Source of the DNA: Martinezella lusitana
GTDB taxonomy: Bacteria > Pseudomonadota > Alphaproteobacteria > Rhizobiales > Rhizobiaceae
Direction: 5' to 3'
Length of the DNA stretch: 64,000 nt
Assembly: GCF_014207095.1 (NCBI RefSeq)
Contig: NZ_JACHBG010000003.1
Span: 248,001-312,000 of the forward strand
Shown here: in pieces, positions 44,382 to 53,777 of the stretch
How positions within the stretch are numbered: the first letter of the stretch is position 1
How the letters are laid out: each line of letters starts with the position of its first letter
Program-made: the position numbers and the translations under genes
Notes under the pieces: generated by a model
Told to the model about the DNA's origin: nothing
The model's input: the letters and a program-made list of their open reading frames with translations, nothing else
The model's database searches: none

Positions 44382-45178
44382 TTGGCCGCAGCCACCTTCC
44401 GACGATCTTGCTGGCAACCGTCACGGCCCTAGTCGCGCTACTGCTCTACAGCCCGCTTTTCGTTCCCATCCTGTCCTCGTTTTTTGACCTCAACCATGGC
44501 CAGGTCGACTGGTCTCAACCGACGCTATCGGCCTACAAGGCGCTTGCTGAAAATGGCGATGTGCTGGCCGCTTTGAGGGCGACGCTGGTCGTCGGCATCT
44601 GCACTGTGGTCCTATCCGTCGTGTCAGGCACGCTTCTGGCACTCTACTATCATGGCCGGCATGCCGGCCGGGGAGCACTCCAGTTCATCATTTTCCTCCC
44701 CTTCCTGATGCCGCCCGTCATCAGCGGTCTTGCACTGTTGATTTTCTTCCGGGAGATCAACTTCGATCGTTCTCTGGTGACAGTGATCATCGGGCATACA
44801 GTCTTCGTGCTCGCGATCGTCTATCGAACAATCCTGACCCGGCTGCAGTCGATGAGCAGCACGCTCGTCGAGGCCTCCTATGACCTGGGAGCAAATGGCT
44901 GGCAGACCTTCTGGCGGGTGATCCTTCCGAACCTGTCGAGCGCCATGGCCGGCGGCGCCGTACTTGCATTTGCCCTGTCCTTTGACGAGACGATGATCAC
45001 GATCCTCGTCACAGGAACAGAAAGCACGCTGCCGGTGCGCCTCTGGGCAATGATGCGATTGGGCTTTTCTCCCGATATCAACGCTCTGGTCGCGCTCATT
45101 TTGCTGTTCGCAGTGCTCCTATGCACCCTAACGGCAAGGCTTCTGATCCCGCGGCAGATGGCACGCCATCACGCCTAA
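44378..45178 (+). CDS. ABC transporter permease, PotC-like
   Basis: Permease of 266 residues, six helices, with the EAA loop ASYDLGANGWQTFWRVILPNL and the typical LSFDETMITILVTG segment of PotC. It is the last gene of the plus-strand operon that starts with the GntR regulator; a stem-loop follows between it and the convergent gene. Compared with the PotC-like protein at 2773-3573 it is clearly a different paralogue. Confidence 0.88.
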   Translation: MIGRSHLPTILLATVTALVALLLYSPLFVPILSSFFDLNHGQVDWSQPTLSAYKALAENGDVLAALRATLVVGICTVVLSVVSGTLLALYYHGRHAGRGALQFIIFLPFLMPPVISGLALLIFFREINFDRSLVTVIIGHTVFVLAIVYRTILTRLQSMSSTLVEASYDLGANGWQTFWRVILPNLSSAMAGGAVLAFALSFDETMITILVTGTESTLPVRLWAMMRLGFSPDINALVALILLFAVLLCTLTARLLIPRQMARHHA

Positions 45179-45225
45179 ACCAGCGGCCTCGATTATCCGC
45201 GATCAGACTGAAGCCTGCCTTGGAA

Positions 45226-45253
45226 AATGCCGCGCCATCAGTGTCGCGGCATT
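45226..45253 (-). terminator. Terminator after the BPL_N-domain gene
   Basis: AATGCCGCG (45226-45234) pairs exactly with CGCGGCATT (45245-45253). Read on the minus strand it is followed by TTTTCC, a fair T-run, 20 bases after the minus-strand stop. It may also stop plus-strand transcripts from the importer operon. Confidence 0.65.
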
Positions 45254-45272
45254 CATCGATGTACAGCACGAC

Positions 45273-46028
45273 CTATTTCATGGTCGTATCGAGCAGATCC
45301 AGTGCAAGGTCGGTATCGAGACCATCGGGATCCTTTAGATCGAATTCGTCGTACCAGCTCTGATCCGCCTCGGGATGAGGACCTACGAGGCCGACGCGCC
45401 CCTTGCCGAAACTGTAGACCGCAGCCGCAATATCGTGATTGGGGTAGACTGCAAGAACCGTCGCGCCCTTTTTAGGTAGAATGTTGCCATCCTGATAGTA
45501 GACCCAACGCTTCTTGTCCCGCCAAATGACGGGCGTAACCGTATCCTTATCATCCTTCACCAAAGAGCCCGGACGCCCAACATAAGAGTCAAGCGAGCCT
45601 TCTATCAGCTCAAACCCCGGAGATCCCGCAAGATAGGCACCCATGCAGATGCCGAGGTAGCGGCCGCCCTTCTGCACGAAACTCCGTACAGCAGCTACGG
45701 AGTCCTGGCCGATATCCTTGGCGGCGGCCTCAACATCGTCGCCCCCGCCGGGCTGAATATAAAGTGTTGCCCGGGAAAGGGTGTCCGCGTTGATCGGCTT
45801 ATCCTTCGGGCCGACATACTCTATACGAAAATCGTAGCGAGATCCCTTCAGAACCTCGGCCACCGTTTCCGAGCAACCGTCACAACCGGCCGGTCCCCGA
45901 TAAATCAGAGCAAGCGGACGTTGCTTGGTCGCATCCGGCTCGGCCTGCTGCGACCAGCTAGGCTGCGAGCCAAGCAGCAGTGATGCCGCAGAGATAAAGA
46001 TCGTTGCGAAAAGGCGTAAATGGCGCAT
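45273..46028 (-). CDS. Secreted BPL_N-domain (glutamine amidotransferase-like) protein
   Basis: The 251-residue protein has a Sec signal (MRHLRLFATIFISAASLLLG, cut after SWSQ). A BPL_N-type domain follows, a class I glutamine-amidotransferase-like fold. It shows YIQPGGGDDVEAA and the nucleophile-elbow segment GRYLGICMGAYLAG with Cys. The domain is named from the N-terminal part of eukaryotic biotin-protein ligase, but secreted bacterial copies are uncharacterised. The frame runs upstream to 46205; GAGGT before the ATG at 46028 and the signal peptide that starts there decide the start. It stands alone between terminators. Confidence 0.75.
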   Translation of the reverse strand: MRHLRLFATIFISAASLLLGSQPSWSQQAEPDATKQRPLALIYRGPAGCDGCSETVAEVLKGSRYDFRIEYVGPKDKPINADTLSRATLYIQPGGGDDVEAAAKDIGQDSVAAVRSFVQKGGRYLGICMGAYLAGSPGFELIEGSLDSYVGRPGSLVKDDKDTVTPVIWRDKKRWVYYQDGNILPKKGATVLAVYPNHDIAAAVYSFGKGRVGLVGPHPEADQSWYDEFDLKDPDGLDTDLALDLLDTTMK

Positions 46029-46543
46029 ATCAATATTACCTCGTTGTTGCAATTTGGACGCCGACGCGCTGGTTCGACACGCATCGCTCTGTTCGTCTGC
46101 GGAGCAGGAAGAGCAGTATGATCGCCTGGCTGCGGGGTATCCGACGCTGAAATGTGAGAGCCACCTTACCCGTCTACGCGATCGGTTCGATGCCCAGCGA
46201 TTCATGCCGAGGTGATACGGGTTGCTGTTCCGAACTGGCGCCGCGACAGCGCGCAGCGGAGCTGTTCAACAGGCAGCTGACGGAAAGAGCCCGCCCGAGC
46301 CGTCGATTGGTTAGAGCCAGCTTCTACAAGCAAAAAGATCTATAGGGAGATGGTTGACTGCCGGTGCGTTGAACACGCGTCTGAACTCGACTATGCCGGG
46401 CATGGCCGACATCGCTTTACCAATGTGAAGGTCGCTCATATGTCGCCCTCCTTTTGGGCTTGGATATACCAGCAGCAGGCCGCCGGAGATCAAGGAAACA
46501 TCCGCTATCCGCTCGCAGTCCAATTGCTAGAATGGAATAATGG
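46029..46543. other. Intergenic region, no gene supported
   Basis: About 515 bases upstream of the BPL_N gene and downstream of the small lipoprotein gene. Open frames here are short, lack ribosome-binding sites and have unusual composition. No hairpin or repeat stands out. It probably contains the minus-strand promoter of the BPL_N gene. Confidence 0.35.
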
Positions 46544-46783
46544 TCAATATGTGTTCGGGTTATTGAGGTTGTTAGGTCTATTTGGCCTGTGCGGCGAGTT
46601 TGGCCTGTTGGGGCGGTTCGAACCATCCCATACGTCTGTGTCATAATAGGGTCTATGCCACCGTGGCCTATAGCCATCATCGTCATGCCAGTGTCTGCTA
46701 TGGCCGCCGGTGTCGTCACACGAACTGATCGATATCGTTGTGAACGCGACTGCGGCGACGACTTTCCAATTTACCGTCATCAT
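46544..46783 (-). CDS. Small Asn/Pro/Arg-rich predicted lipoprotein (79 aa)
   Basis: The product begins MMTVNWKVVAAVAFTTISISSC, a lipoprotein signal with lipobox ISSC. The mature part is His/Asp/Trp/Tyr-rich (SRHWHDDDGYRPRWHRPYYD), then a run of imperfect NRPN/HRPN repeats. Such low-complexity tails are typical of fast-evolving envelope lipoproteins. A GGAA stretch precedes two tandem ATGs; the first is used. Nothing in the neighbourhood suggests a function. The signal peptide is the main support for a real gene. Confidence 0.5.
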   Translation of the reverse strand: MMTVNWKVVAAVAFTTISISSCDDTGGHSRHWHDDDGYRPRWHRPYYDTDVWDGSNRPNRPNSPHRPNRPNNLNNPNTY

Positions 46784-47108
46784 CAAGTTCCACTACTTGT
46801 GTTGTATGCTGAGAGCCTGACGACGGCACGTTACGTGGGCATTACCGTTAGAATAACTTGGAATGAATCTATCAGGGAGCGGTGGTGACTGTGTCATCGC
46901 CGCAGTTCTGCGTTTTATCTGGTGCAGTTGCTTATCCGGCAGCGTCGATCAGCGCCCATTTGAATGGGCGCAATGTGCTGCGATTGCAATGAGTCGAGGC
47001 CCTACGTGCCGGCGCGTGATAGCGTGCATGAAGGGCAGCATATGGATGACGGGCAAGCTCGTCAAAAGCGCCCGTCCTCCCAATTCCTGTCTTTTGCCGG
47101 CTGGCGGA
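46784..47108. other. Intergenic region, nothing seen
   Basis: About 325 bases between the small lipoprotein gene and the end of the M20 amidohydrolase gene, both on the minus strand. I found no supported gene, strong hairpin or repeat. Confidence 0.3.
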
Positions 47109-48287
47109 TTATCTCTGCGCCGCGCTCAACTGTTGATCGACCACGGCCAGCCAATAGTTGACGCCATGGATGATGGCGTCGTCATTGAAGTCATAAGCTG
47201 GGTTGTGCAGATCGGCGCTGTCGCCATTGCCGAGCCAGATGAAGGCGCCGGGCCGCTTTTCCAACATATAGGAGAAATCTTCCGAACCCATGGTCGGCGG
47301 GTAGTTGTCATTGACGCGCTCGTCGCCCGCAACGCACCGGGCGGCAGCAACCGCGACCTTGGTCTTTTCCGCATCGTTCACGGTGACCGGATAGCCAGGA
47401 CGCCAGTCGATTTCGGCTTCAGCGGAAAACGCCTTGGCAGTCATGGTGACCACCTCGCGGAAACGAGCTTCCACCGCCTTGCGCGTTTTCGGTTGCATCG
47501 TACGGATCGTACCGCCGATCTGGACTGCGGCCGGGATTACGTTCAGCGCCTTGTCGTTACCGCCGTTGACATAGGTGATCGAGACCACGACCGGGTCGAA
47601 GGGATCGATGAAGCGCGAGGCGATCGACTGCAGCGCTGTGATCATGTGGGCCATGACGACGACGGGATCGTGGCTCAGATGCGGTGATGCCGCGTGCCCA
47701 CCCTTGCCGTTGATCGTGATGACGAACCGGTCGCCGCCTGCCATGATCGGACCGCTGCGGATCGCAAAGGAGCCCACGGCAAGACCGGGCTCGTTATGCA
47801 TGCCGTAGACTTCTTCAATGCCGAACCGCTCCAGCACGCCTTCCTCGATCATGACGCGGCCACCGCCGCCACCCTCTTCGGCCGGCTGGAAGATCAACGC
47901 GACCTTGCCGGTAAAATCGCGGTTGGCGGCAAGGTGCTTGGCAGTGGCAAGCAGCATGGCGGTGTGGCCGTCATGCCCGCAGGCATGCATCATGTTCGGC
48001 ACCTTCGAAGCATGTGGCAGATTGGTCTGCTCAGACATCGGCAATGCGTCCATATCGCAACGAAGCGCGATCGTCTTGCCGCTGCCGAGTTTGCCGTTGA
48101 TCACGGCAACGACGCCCGACTTGGCGAGGCCGGTGACCACTTCATCACAGCCGAAGGCCTTGAGCTTCTCGATGACCAGGGCCGATGTCTTCGGGAGATC
48201 GAAGAGAAGCTCGGGATGCTGGTGAATAGTCCGGCGCCAGCCTTTTGCCTCTTCGGCAAGGTCGGCAAGGGTGGGATCGAAGGTCAT
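47109..48287 (-). CDS. M20-family amidohydrolase (hippurate hydrolase/N-acyl amino acid amidohydrolase)
   Basis: The 392-residue protein is an M20D-type zinc amidohydrolase. RRTIHQHPEL opens it, then ALRCDMDALPM, MHACGHDGHTAMLLA with the metal-binding Cys/His, FQPAEEGGGG with the catalytic Glu, and HGVNYW at the end. A dimerisation or lid domain (about 190-305) is inserted. Members cleave N-acyl amino acids such as hippurate, N-acetyl amino acids or IAA conjugates. The frame is open to 48488, but homology begins at MTFDPTLADLAEEA, so the ATG at 48287 is used. It appears monocistronic. The substrate is not decided by sequence. Confidence 0.87.
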   Translation of the reverse strand: MTFDPTLADLAEEAKGWRRTIHQHPELLFDLPKTSALVIEKLKAFGCDEVVTGLAKSGVVAVINGKLGSGKTIALRCDMDALPMSEQTNLPHASKVPNMMHACGHDGHTAMLLATAKHLAANRDFTGKVALIFQPAEEGGGGGRVMIEEGVLERFGIEEVYGMHNEPGLAVGSFAIRSGPIMAGGDRFVITINGKGGHAASPHLSHDPVVVMAHMITALQSIASRFIDPFDPVVVSITYVNGGNDKALNVIPAAVQIGGTIRTMQPKTRKAVEARFREVVTMTAKAFSAEAEIDWRPGYPVTVNDAEKTKVAVAAARCVAGDERVNDNYPPTMGSEDFSYMLEKRPGAFIWLGNGDSADLHNPAYDFNDDAIIHGVNYWLAVVDQQLSAAQR

Positions 48288-48598
48288 GAGAATTACTCTT
48301 GCGGCATCCGATGGAGCGGCGAGCGATCCGGATCGGACAGGTTTCAGGAAGCGTAGGCTATAGTCGCTTTGCGGCCGTTCGGAAATATCGACAACGGCAC
48401 CGGTCCGCACCAAGCTGCTACGATAGGTAACGAAAGCATCATCGCAGATGTCGTGGATGAGGCCAAGATCGCGGTCGTTGGAGCACACCAGAAAATCCGC
48501 GCAGAGAACAATGCTTCAAATGATTGAACCCACTCGCGAGAGCCGCGAGTGGGTCCATGGTCGATAGGAGCGCTCAAATATCGGAATACGGGCTGCGC
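48288..48598. other. Intergenic region between amidohydrolase and chemoreceptor genes
   Basis: It contains the chemoreceptor terminator (48529-48553) and then about 240 bases that should hold the promoter of the amidohydrolase gene. The upstream open frame continuous with that gene does not resemble its family. Confidence 0.35.
48529..48553 (-). terminator. Terminator after the chemoreceptor gene
   Basis: CCCACTCGCG (48529-48538) pairs exactly with CGCGAGTGGG (48544-48553) around a 5-base loop. On the minus strand TTCAATCATTTG follows. It lies 46 bases after the chemoreceptor stop codon. Confidence 0.65.
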
Positions 48599-50641
48599 TT
48601 AGAATTCTTCCCACTCGTTCTTCGCATCAAGGGCGGCATTGCCGTTGAAGGCGGTGGCAAGCTTCCGGTTGAGCGCCCGCGCAGGGGACGTGCGAGCGGC
48701 ATCGCTCGGTCTTGCCGCCCGTACGGAGCCGGTCGCACCTGCGCCTTCAAGCCGGAACTGGGTGACGAGTTCACGCAGTCGCACGGCTTCGCTCGCAAGC
48801 GTATTGGACGCCGCGTTGGACTGCTCGACCATGGCGGCGTTCTGCTGGGTCGTCTGATCCATCGCATTGACGGCGGTGTTGACTTCGGCAAGGCCGACCG
48901 ATTGCTCCTTGGCGGAGGTGGCAATCGATTCCATATGCTTGTTGATCTCGACAATAAAGCCGCTGATAGTCTTCAACGCCGAACCGGCATCTCGCACCAG
49001 CTTGACGCCGCTTTCGACTTCCGTGGACGAATTCTGGATCAGTCCCTTGATTTCCTTGGCAGCCTGAGCCGAGCGCTGGGCGAGTTCGCGAACTTCCTGC
49101 GCCACGACGGCAAAGCCCTTGCCAGCCTCCCCGGCGCGAGCGGCCTCAACGCCGGCGTTGAGCGCCAGCAGATTCGTCTGGAACGCGATCTCATCGATGA
49201 CACCGATGATGTTGGAAATCTGCTGCGAGCTTTCCTCGATCTTGCGCATGGCCTCTTCAGCATGGGAGACGACTTCGGCGGATTCGGCAGCGGCGCGATT
49301 GGCACGGCCGGCGACATCCTTGGCTTCTTCAGTGCGCTTGCTCGAATTGGCGACGTTTACGGTGATCTCGTCGAGCGCTGCTGCCGTTTCCTCCAACGAG
49401 GCTGCCTGCTGCTCGGTACGTTTGGACAGATTGTCCGTGCCCGACGCAATTTCGCGTGTACCGGTGTCCATGGTCGAAATCGAGTTCGAGATTTCGGAAA
49501 GCGTGGAGCCGAGCTGGGCTACGGAACGGTTGAAGTCGTGACGCAGTGCTTCAAAGTCCTGGGCGAAGGCCTCGTTGAGTTGGACGGCAAGATCGCCGCC
49601 GGCAAGGCGCTTCAGGCCGGCAGCAAGGCCGGAGGTTGCGATGCGCAGCCGCTCCGCGGCATCCGCCTCTGCCTTCTCCTGCATGGCGATACGCTCGACT
49701 TCCGCACGCTTGCGACCTTCCTCAGCCTCGCGCTCCAGCCGGCGGTTAGCGATGGCACCCTGGCGGAAGACTTCGAGCGCTTTGCCCATGTCGCCGATCT
49801 CGTCATTATTCCTGGCAAGGCCGATGTCGAGATCAAGCTGGCCTTCGGCCACCTGCTTCATGGAATCGCCGAGCTTGTTCATGCCCCCGATGATGCGCTT
49901 GAATGTCACGAAGCCGATGATCATCAGCATCAAGGCCAGCGCCGACATCGCAGCAAGGGTCAGCGTCCAATAGAAGGAGGCGCTGGCATTCGCCCGATCG
50001 ACAGCTCCCTGGGTTCGGTCTTCGAGCTTCACGAAGAAGGCATCGACCGGCTTCATGATCTCGGCTTTGAACTTATGGTAATCGGGGGAATTAAGCATGG
50101 TGGCTGCTTTTGCCTTGGCCTGCGGCCCCAAGGTAGCTGCATTGTCCACCAGGCTCATCGCCTCGGTTTCCATCTTCACCAGCGCGTCCGAGCGTTTGCC
50201 CGCTTCGGCGAGAAGCGCGAACTCGTCATCGGTGAAGCCGGTCTGTCTCATCAAGTCCTGAAGCGAAACGGCTGGCCCGTCCGGACGGGGCTTGGGATCG
50301 CCGCCAGCGACGAAATCCCAATAGATGCGATTATAGTCCTGTGGACGCGGGCGCGTCCCGTTGCGGATTTCGATGACGGCATTGTACTGGCTTTTGAAGG
50401 ACGGATCGCCGGTCTCGGCATAGGTTCGCGCCATCCGGGTCAGCTCGTCCGACGAACGGCGGAAGTTCTCGGCCAGCAGATAGGATTTGTATTTCTGATC
50501 ATAGGCACTGGCGACTTCGCCGACGGCACCGGCATAACCCCACAGGCTGCCGACAAGTCCTGCAATCGCGACACCCGCGGCTGCAGCGAGGACGATGAAC
50601 TGCGTCTTTATTCTCATGGTCGAAATGTCCTGGGTGTGCAT
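48599..50641 (-). CDS. Methyl-accepting chemotaxis protein
   Basis: Chemoreceptor of 680 residues. It has TM1 (about 13-35), a periplasmic helical-bundle sensor (36-225), TM2 (about 226-248), HAMP (about 249-300) and a coiled linker. The signalling domain carries the highly conserved hairpin tip [32 protein letters not shown], with a second HAMP-like stretch ([13 protein letters not shown]) before it. The C-terminus ends NEWEEF, an xWxxF pentapeptide-type tether for CheR/CheB. The ATG at 50617 (MRIKTQF) is an alternative start. It senses an unknown ligand in the periplasm and is monocistronic, followed by a good terminator. Confidence 0.9.
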   Translation of the reverse strand: MHTQDISTMRIKTQFIVLAAAAGVAIAGLVGSLWGYAGAVGEVASAYDQKYKSYLLAENFRRSSDELTRMARTYAETGDPSFKSQYNAVIEIRNGTRPRPQDYNRIYWDFVAGGDPKPRPDGPAVSLQDLMRQTGFTDDEFALLAEAGKRSDALVKMETEAMSLVDNAATLGPQAKAKAATMLNSPDYHKFKAEIMKPVDAFFVKLEDRTQGAVDRANASASFYWTLTLAAMSALALMLMIIGFVTFKRIIGGMNKLGDSMKQVAEGQLDLDIGLARNNDEIGDMGKALEVFRQGAIANRRLEREAEEGRKRAEVERIAMQEKAEADAAERLRIATSGLAAGLKRLAGGDLAVQLNEAFAQDFEALRHDFNRSVAQLGSTLSEISNSISTMDTGTREIASGTDNLSKRTEQQAASLEETAAALDEITVNVANSSKRTEEAKDVAGRANRAAAESAEVVSHAEEAMRKIEESSQQISNIIGVIDEIAFQTNLLALNAGVEAARAGEAGKGFAVVAQEVRELAQRSAQAAKEIKGLIQNSSTEVESGVKLVRDAGSALKTISGFIVEINKHMESIATSAKEQSVGLAEVNTAVNAMDQTTQQNAAMVEQSNAASNTLASEAVRLRELVTQFRLEGAGATGSVRAARPSDAARTSPARALNRKLATAFNGNAALDAKNEWEEF

Positions 50642-51054
50642 CTCTCTGTTGCCGCGCCGAAGTCATTTCTGACGTCAAGAAGTCATGCCACACATCTATG
50701 TCTATTTGGCCCGACGGCATCGTCGGAATGTTTTCGAGAGTTGCTTAGTTTGGTTAGCGAATTGATAATTCTAAAGTTTTTCTCTGAATAAAAACGTCTT
50801 TTACTCGCGTAAATTGAAGATCAGCTTCATCAGCCAAAGATGGGTATCCTGTTACGCGATTTGCGTTGCATCATTGTTCGGCAATGTATTTTGTGTGATA
50901 CAATTTTTGCTTGTCATGCGGCATAAGACCCAGCGTCTGGTGTACCTCGTGCATAGGCATTCCAGGCCTGTCGCCGGCCGCGGTCATCATTCCTCGGCTG
51001 TTCCTGCCGCCACCTTCCCGAAGCATCCTCATCGCATCGATGACCCTTTCGAGG
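50642..51054. other. Intergenic region between chemoreceptor and MFS genes, one doubtful frame
   Basis: About 50690-50850 is AT-rich and should hold the chemoreceptor promoter (minus strand). From about 51050 down to 50871 a minus-strand frame of some 60 codons reads fairly protein-like (ends with KQKLYHTKYIAEQ) but overlaps the MFS end in its open part and has no ribosome-binding site. I leave it unassigned. Confidence 0.3.
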
Positions 51055-52185
51055 TCACCGCCATCTTCCGGACAGGAAGAGAGCCAAAACCGCAAGACCG
51101 GCGCACGCGATAAGGACAAAGTCCAGCCTCTGGACAAGACCTGCCAGCACAAGCCCGCCTCCCAGCAAATTGTAATAGAACAGGCTCAGGATCGCGCCGG
51201 CGGTGCCGCGGCGATCGGCATAGGCTCTGAGCGCCTGGGACAGGATGTTCGGTATCGCGATCGCGTAAGCGGCGGCAATCACGGCCATGCCAAGTAGAAA
51301 GGCTGGGCTGCGCACAAAAAGCCCAACGAAGCCGGCGCCGAGAACCAGCAAAACAATACCCAGACGCGTGAGTTTCTCCGAGTTCCATCCTTGCCGCAGC
51401 AGTCGGGAATTCACGATGGCTGCGGCAAGCGACGCGGCTCCCAGCACGATACCGCTATGACCGAAATCGATCCACACGTTCTCCAACCGCGCAAAGAGAA
51501 ATGGGCCTAGCTGATAATAGCCGAAGATCGCCAGATTGAAGCAGCAGATCAGCATGGCGCTCGGCCAGATAGCCTTGTCGAACAACATTTGCCAGAGCGT
51601 CAGTCGGAATGACACGACCGGGATGGAAGCCGGCAACGTTTCCGGCCAGCGAATAAGGCTGATGACGAGAAGCGCTACAGCCAATAGGCCGAGCACTGCA
51701 AAGATGCCTTCATGACCGGCTATGGCGGCGATCTCTTCGCCGGTGAACATGCCGACTGCGGGGCTTATCGCCAACGCCATGCCAAGAAGCGAGAATACGC
51801 GCCCCAGGCTTGGGCCGCTGTAACTGTCGCGCAAGGCCGTCTGCGTGACGATCGAGCCGACTGCCGCACCGAATGCAGACAGAAGTCTCGCTGCGAGCAA
51901 ATGGTTGAAATCCGGGACGATCAGAGCCCAACCCGCGCCGATCGCGTAAAGGACCAAGCCGGCAAGCAAGGACGGCCGGCGCCCCCAAACATCGCAAAGC
52001 CTTCCCCAGACGACGACACCAAGCGCAAAGCCCAGAAACCAGAGCGACAGGGTCTGGGCAACCTCCTCCGGAGCAACCCGATAGCGGTTGGCGATCAGCG
52101 GGAGGGCCGGACTGTAGATCGTTTCGACGATCTGGGGAAAGCTGAGCAACAGAATGACAAGCGCAAGCGGTGGGCGAGAGGACAT
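51055..52185 (-). CDS. MFS multidrug transporter, Bcr/CflA-like
   Basis: Carrier of 376 residues with 12 predicted helices. The opening PLALVILLLSFPQIVETIYSPALPLI, the motif A-like loop GRLCDVWGRRPSLLAG and the antiporter-type helix after it place it in the DHA1 (Bcr/CflA) drug:proton antiporter group. The open frame continues upstream to 52677, over the divergent AraC gene, but the carrier starts at MSSRPPL (52185). Only 51 bases separate it from the AraC-type regulator, which therefore probably controls it. Exported compound unknown. Confidence 0.83.
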   Translation of the reverse strand: MSSRPPLALVILLLSFPQIVETIYSPALPLIANRYRVAPEEVAQTLSLWFLGFALGVVVWGRLCDVWGRRPSLLAGLVLYAIGAGWALIVPDFNHLLAARLLSAFGAAVGSIVTQTALRDSYSGPSLGRVFSLLGMALAISPAVGMFTGEEIAAIAGHEGIFAVLGLLAVALLVISLIRWPETLPASIPVVSFRLTLWQMLFDKAIWPSAMLICCFNLAIFGYYQLGPFLFARLENVWIDFGHSGIVLGAASLAAAIVNSRLLRQGWNSEKLTRLGIVLLVLGAGFVGLFVRSPAFLLGMAVIAAAYAIAIPNILSQALRAYADRRGTAGAILSLFYYNLLGGGLVLAGLVQRLDFVLIACAGLAVLALFLSGRWR

Positions 52186-52236
52186 GGGAGTTCCGACGAT
52201 GAAAGACAGTTTTCCGCCTTCTAGCCATAAGCCGCT

Positions 52237-53046
52237 ATGCCGGTTACAAACAAAAAGACAAAAAACATTGGAAATCGGACAATGGCTTGGATCGCTCCGG
52301 ACGCAATCTTTGATCCCGATGTGATGGCAGAGCCGATCATCGGTATCGCATCGCGGCTTGTGCAGCACGATTCCCTCTTTCATCGGCACGCTCAGGGACA
52401 GTTGCTGTTTGCCTATGCGGGATCGATCAGGATCACCATGCCGAAGCTGATCTCGATGCTGCCCCCAATCCGGCTGATGTGGATCCCGCCCGGGATCGAG
52501 CATCGCGTGCAAATTCAAGGGGAGGTCGAATATCGCTCGATCTATCTCGATCCCGCGCGCGTGGCGCCAATCGCGCAAGAGCCCGTCATTCTGTCCATGA
52601 CACCGCTTTTGCGCGAGGTGTTCGAGCGGATCAGCCACGAGCCCTTCGATACCGACTGGTCGCAAGGTGCGGCGCATAATCTGTTTGCGGTCTGCTTGGA
52701 TGAACTGCGCAGCGCCCGGCGTGAGCCTATGCTTTTGCCGGTGCCGACCGATCCTCGGCTGACCCGGCTCGATCTCGAAGAACTGCCCCCCGAACTCGAG
52801 GAGCTCTCCCGGCGGCTCGCGGTCAGCGCCCGTACGCTCACGCGCATTTTCCGCCGGGAGACCGGCATGGGCTATCAGGCCTGGCGGCAGAACTGGCGCC
52901 TGCTGCGTGCGGTAGACCTTCTGGCATCAGGCCAAAGCGTCACATCCGTCGCCTTCGAGCTCGACTTTGCAAGCGACAGCGCATTCATCGCATTCTTTCG
53001 TCAGATGGCCGGACAGACGCCGCGGCGCTACATCCTGCAGCAATAG
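52237..53046 (+). CDS. AraC-family transcriptional regulator
   Basis: The 269-residue regulator has an N-terminal cupin-type sensing domain (about 30-120: FHRHAQGQLLFAYAGSIRI, then WIPPGIEHRV). A C-terminal double HTH (about 165-266) follows, with RRLAVSARTLTRIFRRETGMGYQAWRQ and the signature DFASDSAFIAFFRQMAGQTPRRY. This is the one-component type often divergent from an MFS pump, as here. An inner ATG at 52282 could be the start. It probably activates the pump gene in response to its substrate. Confidence 0.85.
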   Translation: MPVTNKKTKNIGNRTMAWIAPDAIFDPDVMAEPIIGIASRLVQHDSLFHRHAQGQLLFAYAGSIRITMPKLISMLPPIRLMWIPPGIEHRVQIQGEVEYRSIYLDPARVAPIAQEPVILSMTPLLREVFERISHEPFDTDWSQGAAHNLFAVCLDELRSARREPMLLPVPTDPRLTRLDLEELPPELEELSRRLAVSARTLTRIFRRETGMGYQAWRQNWRLLRAVDLLASGQSVTSVAFELDFASDSAFIAFFRQMAGQTPRRYILQQ

Positions 53047-53078
53047 AAGGCTCTGCGTCTTCAGAGAGAGCAGTTCCT

Positions 53079-53777
53079 TTAGGCCAAGCCTTCCGCGACC
53101 GCATAGGTCGCAAGAACATCCTGGATGCTGTTTTCCGTTGGAAGCAGCGCACGGGCCGTAATGGAATCGAGATGATGTGCCATGAGTGCAGCCGCCTCGT
53201 CGGTCTTGCCGGCGATCAGCTTATCCAGCAGTTCCCGATGCTCCGACACGGCGCACTCCGAAGAGTGGGGGCGGCCGTAAAGGGCCAGGATCAGCGAGCT
53301 TCTGGCGACCAGTTCATTCACGTAACGGATGAGGCTGGCATTGTTGGTCATCTGAGCGAGAAGTGTATGGAATTCGCCGGCCAGGCGGATCGAAGCGGCA
53401 TGCTCGGTCCTGGCCGCCTCTTCACCAGCAATATGCGCTGACAGAGTATCGATCTGCTCTCGCGTCAGGTTTCCCGAAAGCGTTTCGACGACAAGACGCT
53501 CCAATGCCATCCGCGTGAGAAAGAGGTTTCGTCCCTCCTCTAGGCTCGGGCGTGCAACCGCAGCCCCCTTGTTCGGGCGCAATTCCACCAGCCCTTCCTG
53601 GCTCAAACGAACCAGCGCTTCCCTAACCAGCGTCCGGCTGACGCCCAAACGCTCGCCAATCGAATCCTCCGGCAGTTTTGAGCCGGGCGGCAGTGCCTGG
53701 TCGATAATCGCTCGCTTCAATGCGCGATGAACGGCCTGAGAGCGACCACCGCCTGCATCGCTCATCTTCTTCGCCAT
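53079..53777 (-). CDS. GntR/FadR-family transcriptional regulator
   Basis: The 232-residue regulator has a winged HTH (about 12-75: DSIGERLGVSRTLVREALVRLSQEGLVELRPNKGAAV) and an FCD ligand domain (about 82-215) with the Asp/His metal-site pattern (LAGEFHTLLAQ, SEHRELLD, MAHHLDS). GGGAG lies six bases before the ATG at 53777, and the upstream open part to 53846 covers the operator palindrome, so the inner start is preferred. It is divergent from the importer-catabolic operon at 54006-62662 and is its likely repressor. Confidence 0.85.
   Translation of the reverse strand: MAKKMSDAGGGRSQAVHRALKRAIIDQALPPGSKLPEDSIGERLGVSRTLVREALVRLSQEGLVELRPNKGAAVARPSLEEGRNLFLTRMALERLVVETLSGNLTREQIDTLSAHIAGEEAARTEHAASIRLAGEFHTLLAQMTNNASLIRYVNELVARSSLILALYGRPHSSECAVSEHRELLDKLIAGKTDEAAALMAHHLDSITARALLPTENSIQDVLATYAVAEGLA

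Noticed and set aside
48524..50791. A 755-codon plus-strand open frame
   Set aside because: It is antisense to the chemoreceptor gene, which has all expected domains; the plus-strand product shows no family pattern.
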